Source of the DNA: Candidatus Moranbacteria bacterium GW2011_GWE1_49_15
GTDB lineage: Bacteria > Patescibacteriota > Minisyncoccia > Moranbacterales > GWC2-37-73
Assembly: GCA_001003855.1 (NCBI GenBank)
Contig: LCPX01000046.1
Location: forward strand, 2,426 to 13,008
Direction: 5' to 3'
DNA: 10,583 nucleotides
Shown in pieces: positions 6,883 through 10,583 of the stretch (positions within the stretch are counted from its first letter, which is position 1; the number at the start of each line of letters is the position of its first letter). The notes beneath the pieces are model-generated. The model saw only the letters and a program-made list of their open reading frames with translations, did no database searches and was not told the origin of the DNA. The translations under genes and the position numbers were made by a program.

Positions 6883-8307
6883 TTATTCGGTTACTTGCGA
6901 GCTTTCTGCGGGGCTGTCGGATTCTTCATCCGATTCTCTTCCTTCGTCATCAGCGCCGGACGCTTCTTCCTCATCGTCGTCATCATTATCATCGGACTCA
7001 TCCTCCCCGTCATTTTCACTATCCTCTTCCAGTTTAGCATTTTCATCCGCGGCGTCATCATCGGCGTCCGTCTCCGACCCGTTTTCTTCCGGTTCGGCAG
7101 CTTCGTCGGAAGCGTCAATGTCGGCGTCCGTTTCGGTCCCTAATCCATCCTCTTCGGGGGTTTGGTCATCGATCGGAGCCGTGTCGATTGCGCTATCCTG
7201 GTCAGGCAAGATAGGAGAATCCGTTTCCTGGACTGGTTCCTGCGCGGGCGTTTCCGATTCTTGGTCCTGTTTGTCCTGCTCGACTTGATCGTCGGAAGTA
7301 GGGTCGTTTTCCGAACGGTTCTCGGCGAGCGGAGTGCCGTAGTTTTTCCCGTCGGCGTCTTTCCAAAATTCCACGTCGTTGCAGGAAGTGTCTTCGCAGG
7401 TGTGCCAATCGGATCCGTCAGTCCCGTCGCCGGGGGTGTCGTTTCTTTCCATGGATTTCTTCTTGTCTCCGTTTTCTCCAGCCGGCCAAGCCCTGTTCTT
7501 CCAGGCGGTGTCGATCACGTCCCCCTGTTTGTTTTCAAGGACGAGTTTTTCACCGGTGTTTTTGAGATTCATGGAAGAAACGTTGGTCATCCCTTCGTCC
7601 TTGCCGAGGTCCTCGTCGAGATCGATGGCCGTTTCATCCCATTTTTCCTTGAGAATGAGGAAATATCCTTCGGCTTCAATGGAATAGCCGTTCGGTATCT
7701 GCAGGTGGCCCGAGCCTGATCCGCCGTTTTCGATCCTCCAATTGGAAATGTCGATGTCTTCATCCGTCATGTTCCGCAATTCTATCCATTCGTCGTCGGA
7801 ATTTCCGTCGCTTCCCATCCACATCAGCTCGTTGATGACGACGTCGCCTTCCTCGGCTTCATCCTCCTCGTAGCCAACCTTGAAATTCCGGGAGACGACT
7901 GGGCTTCTCCAGTTTCCGTTCCCGTCGTTTTCGGCATAGGCGGAAAAAGTCCATTCCCCGTCGGGGATTTTCACGCATCCGTCCCCATATTCCTTTTCTC
8001 CGTCACCGAGCGTATAGAATATCTTCGCGTCCAAGGTGGTTTCCAATCCGACGCACGGCTCCGTTTTGTACCAACCATCCTTGCCGTCAGGTTCGCCCGG
8101 GGAGACCGTTATCGTGAGCTCGGGAATCCAAACGCCCGCGGAAACGGACGCGCCCGCGATTTCGGCTTGGTCGGAAAAGAAGGAGTTGGTCGCCGGCATC
8201 CCGACATATCCGCCGAAAGCGGACAGAAAAAGGCAGACCAAACCGATCTTTTTGGTCGACCGGCGGATGTTGGCGTTGCGCGTGAAGCTTGGGATTCTTA
8301 TTTTCAT
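6883..8307 (-). CDS. Large secreted protein: SipW-type N-terminus, chitobiase-C-like domain, lamin-tail domain, acidic tail
   Basis: A 474-residue predicted secreted protein. A basic N-region and hydrophobic core (21-37) lead to 'ATNSFFSDQAEIAGASVSAG' (39-58), which matches the pattern at the cleavage site of SipW-dependent proteins such as TasA. Residues 68-144 resemble the chitobiase/beta-hexosaminidase C-terminal Ig-like fold ('AKIFYTLGDG', 'GEWTFSAYAENDGNGNW'), with Cys85 and Cys111 a possible disulfide. Residues 155-330 are a lamin-tail domain: 'VVINELMWMG', 'DEWIELRNMTDEDIDISNW', 'LVLENKQGDVIDTAW', then 'CEDTSC' and 'GTPLAEN'. The last 145 residues are a very acidic, low-complexity tail with no LPxTG motif or anchor. 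The gene starts 17 bases after sipW. An AAGGAG upstream is within the sipW coding end and too far from this ATG to be a normal ribosome-binding site. Probable role: structural or adhesive surface component. Confidence 0.88.
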   Translation of the reverse strand: MKIRIPSFTRNANIRRSTKKIGLVCLFLSAFGGYVGMPATNSFFSDQAEIAGASVSAGVWIPELTITVSPGEPDGKDGWYKTEPCVGLETTLDAKIFYTLGDGEKEYGDGCVKIPDGEWTFSAYAENDGNGNWRSPVVSRNFKVGYEEDEAEEGDVVINELMWMGSDGNSDDEWIELRNMTDEDIDISNWRIENGGSGSGHLQIPNGYSIEAEGYFLILKEKWDETAIDLDEDLGKDEGMTNVSSMNLKNTGEKLVLENKQGDVIDTAWKNRAWPAGENGDKKKSMERNDTPGDGTDGSDWHTCEDTSCNDVEFWKDADGKNYGTPLAENRSENDPTSDDQVEQDKQDQESETPAQEPVQETDSPILPDQDSAIDTAPIDDQTPEEDGLGTETDADIDASDEAAEPEENGSETDADDDAADENAKLEEDSENDGEDESDDNDDDDEEEASGADDEGRESDEESDSPAESSQVTE

Positions 8308-8324
8308 CTTGTTTGGATTGGAAA

Positions 8325-8927
8325 TTATTTCTCCTTGATAAATATGGAATCGTCGGTGTCCTCCTTCTTGCGATAAAAAACGTTCAGGTTTTTCGCATAG
8401 GGATCCCGGGACGCTTTCTTGAACCTCATTTTCTTTTGGATTTCGTATTTGATTTTGGAAAGTTCCTCATAGACGATGATTACCGCCGGGATGATGACAA
8501 GCAGGATGAAGCCCTGTTGGGTCTTGGCGTATCCGACCGGGTAGCCGAGGTAGGGGACATCGAAAATCACTTTGCCGACGACGGATTCGGGGGAAACGAA
8601 TTCCCCGTCGTTCCCGTTGTTCGCGTCCCCTTTAGTGATGAAAACTGGATTGCCTTCAAGTTCTTGTTGCTCCACGATGCGGTGGGTGATGGTGACCGCG
8701 GGATCGAGGGTTTTTCTGGTGATGATGTCACCGATCGCGTAGCTTTCTTGGGGTTTCGTGAAAATGAGCGCGCCCGTCTTGATCGTCGGTTCCATCGAGC
8801 CGGAAAGGACAGTGAAGACCTTATAATTTCCCGGGAAGGGCAAGAACGAAAAAACCACCAACAGGCCTAACGCGATCAGCAGTAGGAATGCGGAATTTAA
8901 GAATATCTTTACCGTTTTTGCAATCAT
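8325..8927 (-). CDS. sipW: SipW-like signal peptidase I (ER/archaeal type)
   Basis: A 200-residue membrane-bound signal peptidase that cuts secretory signal peptides outside the membrane. An N-terminal membrane helix (about 7-28) is followed by 'VLSGSMEPTIKTGALIF' with catalytic Ser44, then 'ITHRIVEQ' with His82 in the place of the general-base lysine of bacterial LepB, and 'TKGDANN' with Asp101. The Ser-His arrangement defines the ER/archaeal S26B subtype to which Bacillus SipW belongs. A second membrane helix lies at about 138-153, with a basic cytoplasmic tail (YEIQKKMRFKKASR), consistent with SipW topology. Its place between a TasA-like protein and a protein with the same cleavage-site pattern suggests it is the dedicated peptidase for both. 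No Shine-Dalgarno site is evident; the leader is A/T-rich. A general LepB may exist elsewhere in the genome. Confidence 0.93.
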   Translation of the reverse strand: MIAKTVKIFLNSAFLLLIALGLLVVFSFLPFPGNYKVFTVLSGSMEPTIKTGALIFTKPQESYAIGDIITRKTLDPAVTITHRIVEQQELEGNPVFITKGDANNGNDGEFVSPESVVGKVIFDVPYLGYPVGYAKTQQGFILLVIIPAVIIVYEELSKIKYEIQKKMRFKKASRDPYAKNLNVFYRKKEDTDDSIFIKEK

Positions 8928-8951
8928 TTTTTTAAATTTAATAATCCTATT

Positions 8952-8976
8952 CAGTCGCCTAAGACTTAGGCGACTG
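8952..8976. promoter_or_regulatory. Perfect stem-loop between the TasA-like gene and sipW
   Basis: CAGTCGCCTAA (8952-8962) and TTAGGCGACTG (8966-8976) are exact reverse complements around a three-base centre, GAC. It sits 15 bases after the stop of the TasA-like gene and 24 bases before the sipW start, in the only long gap inside the operon. No T-run follows on either strand, so it is a poor intrinsic terminator. It could be an mRNA 3'-end stabiliser or processing site that lets the structural protein be made in excess of the peptidase, or a dyad operator. Confidence 0.6.
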
Positions 8977-8991
8977 GTGGAACTACTAATC

Positions 8992-9570
8992 TTAAATAGT
9001 TTCGGCTACGAAAATCTCATCCCAAGTGCAGGATGTGTTTTGGTATGAATTTCCCGCAGAAGGATCCAATTGCGCCCTTTGCTGGATGACCGCAGAGTGA
9101 TTAGTTGGCATGGTCGGATTGTAAACTTTGCCCGCTTCGGGTCCAGTTATTTCAACCCGATTTCCAACACCTGCCAAACCGCTGATTACTCCATTGTAAA
9201 GTTGAAAATCTCTCTCGTTGTCGGTGTTGCCCGGATCGGCATTGCCTGTATAAACTTCCAGGTTAGTTTTATTGCAAGCCGCTCCTGTGACATTGGTAAC
9301 ATACATAAACAACCTAATGTCCGTACTGTTGGCGGTGTTGAAAACAATTCCGCGTGCCCAGTCCGTGAATTCTCCCGGTACGATACCGGAAACATTCAAT
9401 GGTTTCGGCAGAAGTCCACTTGGCTCATTTCTGGCATCGATGTCGACAGTTGCCGTGGAAATTGTGTTTCCGGCAAACGAACTTGTGTCTGAGAAAATCG
9501 CATACGTCGCTCCTCCTGCCACGGCGGCGACGGCCACGATGACGAAAAGGCTTTTAAAGATGTTTTTCAT
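8992..9570 (-). CDS. TasA/camelysin-like secreted protein with SipW-dependent signal
   Basis: A 192-residue secreted protein resembling the TasA/CotN (camelysin) group, whose members form matrix fibres or surface proteins after SipW processing. The signal region is MKNIFKSLFVIVAVAAVAGG followed by 'ATYAIFSDTSSFAGNTISTA' (21-40): the Ala-x-Phe-Ser-Asp motif after a small-residue stretch is the hallmark of SipW substrates, and cleavage after Ala24 is likely. The remainder is Thr/Asn/Gly-rich and predicted all-beta, with 'TVDIDARNEPSGLLPKPLNV' at the usual first strand and only two cysteines (Cys99, Cys181), possibly a disulfide. Short for TasA (about 260 residues), closer to camelysin size. It is the first gene of the operon, directly before sipW. 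A poly-A stretch rather than a Shine-Dalgarno site precedes the ATG. Fibre formation is inference from family and context. Confidence 0.85.
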   Translation of the reverse strand: MKNIFKSLFVIVAVAAVAGGATYAIFSDTSSFAGNTISTATVDIDARNEPSGLLPKPLNVSGIVPGEFTDWARGIVFNTANSTDIRLFMYVTNVTGAACNKTNLEVYTGNADPGNTDNERDFQLYNGVISGLAGVGNRVEITGPEAGKVYNPTMPTNHSAVIQQRAQLDPSAGNSYQNTSCTWDEIFVAETI

Positions 9571-9733
9571 AATTTTTTTTTGATTTCTAGTTAGATTAAT
9601 AATTTTCCGGGCTCTTCGGGGCGGTCCGGGATCCCTCGACCTTTTTTGGATTTTTTAATTCGTGCGTAAACGCCCAAGTCTTGTTCGGCTTAGGTGCTTA
9701 GCGGTAAACAAAAAAACCGGCTTCCGCTCGCCC

Positions 9734-9798
9734 TTCAAAAAAGAGGACAGGCAAAAGTCGGCCTTGTTATTCGGTTTGAATCGGAAGTCTTTTTTGAA
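9734..9798. repeat. 11-base perfect inverted repeat with 43-base spacer
   Basis: TTCAAAAAAGA (9734-9744) is the exact reverse complement of TCTTTTTTGAA (9788-9798). The loop contains a smaller pairing, AGGC with GCCT. The stem is mostly A-T, so it would be weak as RNA. It lies in the leader of the TasA-like gene if that transcript starts far upstream. Function unknown. Confidence 0.45.
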
Positions 9799-9884
9799 CA
9801 CGCGCTTTTCCACCCTGGTTCCGTCTTATGGTTTATCCATATATCGAAAAATGAAACTTGCGAAAGTGGAGGCCCGTTTTTTCG

Positions 9885-9945
9885 GTCAAATAAAAAACCG
9901 ACCAAAACAAACAAGCCAGAAGGCTGATGTGTTTAGGTCGGTTTT
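9885..9945 (-). terminator. Intrinsic terminator-like long hairpin on the minus strand
   Basis: AAAACCGACC (9894-9903) pairs with GGTCGGTTTT (9936-9945); inside, AAACA pairs with TGTTT and AGCC with GGCT around an AGAA loop. On the minus strand the 3' arm runs into TTTTTTATTT, a strong U-tail; on the plus strand the tail is only TTTT then GCC. The best reading is a minus-strand terminator, although the only gene downstream in that direction is the TasA-like operon more than 300 bases away, so it must end some short upstream transcript or act as an attenuator. Confidence 0.6.
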
Positions 9946-10040
9946 GCCAATAAGCTACTCGCGCAAGGGTGGCAACCAATCGTTCCGGAAACCTCTTGTC
10001 CAAGAGTCTCGCTGCGCGGATTTTCGCTTTCCTAATTTCG
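9888..10040 (-). ncRNA. Candidate small structured RNA (unassigned)
   Basis: Between a possible minus-strand promoter (10047-10075) and the terminator-like hairpin lies a segment with several consistent pairings. CGCGCA (9960-9965) with TGCGCG (10013-10018) would close a multi-branched domain containing CTCTT/AAGAG (9993-9997 with 10002-10006), the self-complementary TTCCGGAA (9983-9990) and GGT/ACC (9968-9970 with 9975-9977). No known RNA family is recognised. The pairings are read by eye only, and most would also form on the plus strand. Confidence 0.25.
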
Positions 10041-10046
10041 CTATGT

Positions 10047-10075
10047 AATATTGCAAAGAAACCTTTTTATTTCAA
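10047..10075 (-). promoter_or_regulatory. Possible minus-strand promoter upstream of the structured segment
   Basis: Read on the minus strand: TTGAAA (10075-10070; 5 of 6 matches), a 17-base spacer, then AATATT (10052-10047; 4 of 6 matches). An overlapping TATTAC would give a 19-base spacer. It could start the candidate small RNA or a long leader of the surface operon. Confidence 0.3.
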
Positions 10076-10174
10076 TTCAACGATAACACCGCGAAGCCCC
10101 AGGGTCAAATGAAGTTATGCACCGTTGACACCAATCCATTTATGTGGCGTGCTTAAAAAGGCTTCCGGGCGCGA

Positions 10175-10203
10175 TTGACACCCGTGGGGAATTGGTTTAT
10201 ACT
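10175..10203 (+). promoter_or_regulatory. Near-consensus sigma70 promoter of rplU
   Basis: TTGACA (10175-10180), an exact 17-base spacer and TATACT (10198-10203; 5 of 6 matches) form the best promoter in the window. Transcription would start near 10210, leaving a leader of about 30 bases before the rplU ATG, too short for the longer autoregulatory leaders known for L21 operons in other bacteria. Confidence 0.85.
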
Positions 10204-10240
10204 GGCTTAGTAGCAATTGTAACCATTATTTGAAGATACT

Positions 10241-10549
10241 ATGTTGGCGATTATCAAAACAGGCGGGAAGCAATATAAGGTTGCTGAAGGCGATAAGATC
10301 AAGATTGAAAAAATCGAAGGTGAAGCAGGTGAAAAAGTGACTTTTTCCGAGGTTCTTTTCGTCGGAGACGAGAAAGACGTGAAAATCGGATCCCCTTTGA
10401 TCGAGGGAGCGAAAGTCGAAGCGACTATCGTGGATCAGGGAAGGCACAAGAAGGTTTGGGGAATCAAACACAAGGCCAAGAAAAGATATAAGGTCAAATT
10501 CGGACACAGGCAGCTTTTCACCGAAGTCGAGATCAACAAGATAGCATAA
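10241..10549 (+). CDS. rplU: Large ribosomal subunit protein bL21
   Basis: A 102-residue, full-length bL21, an rRNA-binding protein of the 50S subunit. The N-terminus 'MLAIIKTGGKQYKVAEGDKI' is the family signature, and the C-terminal half carries the basic rRNA-contact region 'RHKKVWGIKHKAKKRYKVKF' (68-87) followed by 'GHRQLFTEVEINKI'. A strong promoter lies about 40 bases upstream. There is only a weak GAAG element before the ATG. In most bacteria rpmA (L27) follows; that position is beyond the window. It is divergent from the surface operon and does not appear to be functionally linked to it. Confidence 0.96.
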   Translation: MLAIIKTGGKQYKVAEGDKIKIEKIEGEAGEKVTFSEVLFVGDEKDVKIGSPLIEGAKVEATIVDQGRHKKVWGIKHKAKKRYKVKFGHRQLFTEVEINKIA

Positions 10550-10551
10550 AC

Positions 10552-10583
10552 TAGGTTTTAGGTTCTAGGGAATAGGGAATAGG
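10552..10583 (+). repeat. Heptanucleotide tandem repeat (TAGGNNN), continuing past the window end
   Basis: Directly after rplU, four full seven-base units and a partial fifth follow in exact register: TAGGTTT, TAGGTTC, TAGGGAA, TAGGGAA, TAGG. The array is cut off by the end of the window, so its full length is unknown. It is not a terminator, having neither stem nor T-run. Confidence 0.75.

Larger units (their letters stand above)
9571..10240. other. Non-coding interval between divergent operons (670 bases)
   Basis: I see no convincing gene here on either strand. The reading frame open over 9662-10048 (+) crosses the hairpins and has no domain, bias or start site to support it. I find no tRNA, and none of the conserved RNase P RNA, SRP RNA or tmRNA cores. 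What can be seen: a small hairpin ending in TTTTTT (9623-9647, +), an 11-base inverted repeat (9734-9744 and 9788-9798), a long terminator-like hairpin (9894-9945), a folded segment (9960-10018), and the rplU promoter at 10175-10203. The promoter of the TasA-like gene should also be here, but I cannot place it. Confidence 0.6.

Noticed and set aside
6370..7143. A 257-codon plus-strand frame opposite the surface operon
   Set aside because: Its Ser/Ile/Phe-rich composition is the mirror of the Asp/Glu codons of the acidic tail; it spans the junction of two well-supported minus-strand genes.
8283..8334. An upstream non-ATG (ATT) start for the lamin-tail protein placed five bases after AAGGAG
   Set aside because: The AAGGAG is explained by the last codons of sipW, ATT starts are rare, and the ATG at 8307 gives a normal basic signal-peptide N-region.
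9623..9647. GGTC/GACC hairpin followed by TTTTTT on the plus strand as a terminator
   Set aside because: The stem is only four plus two interrupted pairs, and no plus-strand gene ends nearby; kept only as a remark for the intergenic region.
9960..9980. AAGGGTGGCAACC on the plus strand resembles the T-box antiterminator sequence
   Set aside because: The usual following GCG and terminator are absent, no specifier stem is evident, and the next plus-strand gene (rplU) has its own promoter downstream of this site.
9662..10048. A possible 128-residue plus-strand protein in the intergenic region
   Set aside because: It crosses the inverted repeat and the terminator-like hairpin, has basic random-looking composition, no ribosome-binding site and no recognisable motif.
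1..10583. CRISPR arrays, insertion sequences, tRNA or rRNA genes
   Set aside because: No regularly spaced long repeats, transposase motifs, or tRNA T-arm and acceptor patterns were found by eye on either strand.

Overview
The window looks like a chromosomal segment from a Candidate Phyla Radiation (Patescibacteria, probably Parcubacteria-like) bacterium. Three things suggest this: a soluble VirD4/TraG-like ATPase paired with an upstream protein that has the CPR-type C-terminal 'TEELATVFHLPD...NLPIE' signature, a compact alanyl-tRNA synthetase that lacks the usual linker beta-barrel and C-Ala region, and the scarcity of clear Shine-Dalgarno sites. The standard genetic code fits: TGA ends the ATPase gene just before an intrinsic terminator. 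The lineage call is an inference from protein style, since no rRNA is present.

Layout. Positions 1-2218 (+) hold the 3' end of a hypothetical membrane-partner gene and a 609-residue HerA/VirD4-like ATPase with a C-terminal zinc ribbon, closed by a terminator. Positions 2301-5742 (+) form a translation-related cluster: mnmA, two small unknown genes (87 and 73 residues) and alaS. alaS is broken by one frameshift near 5090. A strong bidirectional terminator at 5774-5801 separates it from the convergent minus-strand block.

Positions 9570-5826 (-) form a four-gene cell-surface operon. In transcription order it encodes a TasA/camelysin-like secreted protein, a SipW-like (ER/archaeal-type, Ser-His) signal peptidase, a large secreted protein with a SipW-substrate-like N-terminus, a chitobiase-C-like domain, a lamin-tail domain and a very acidic tail, and a membrane-anchored protein with an extracellular beta-rich domain, an Asp-rich linker and three C-terminal membrane segments. 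The simplest reading is a dedicated signal peptidase with its fibre or matrix substrates and a membrane partner, comparable to the Bacillus sipW-tasA system but with different accessory proteins. A perfect stem-loop lies between the first two genes.

Positions 9571-10240 contain no convincing gene. They hold several inverted repeats, a strong terminator-like hairpin that reads best on the minus strand, a possible small structured RNA upstream of it, and a near-consensus sigma70 promoter for rplU (10241-10549, ribosomal protein L21). The window ends in a heptanucleotide repeat (TAGGNNN).
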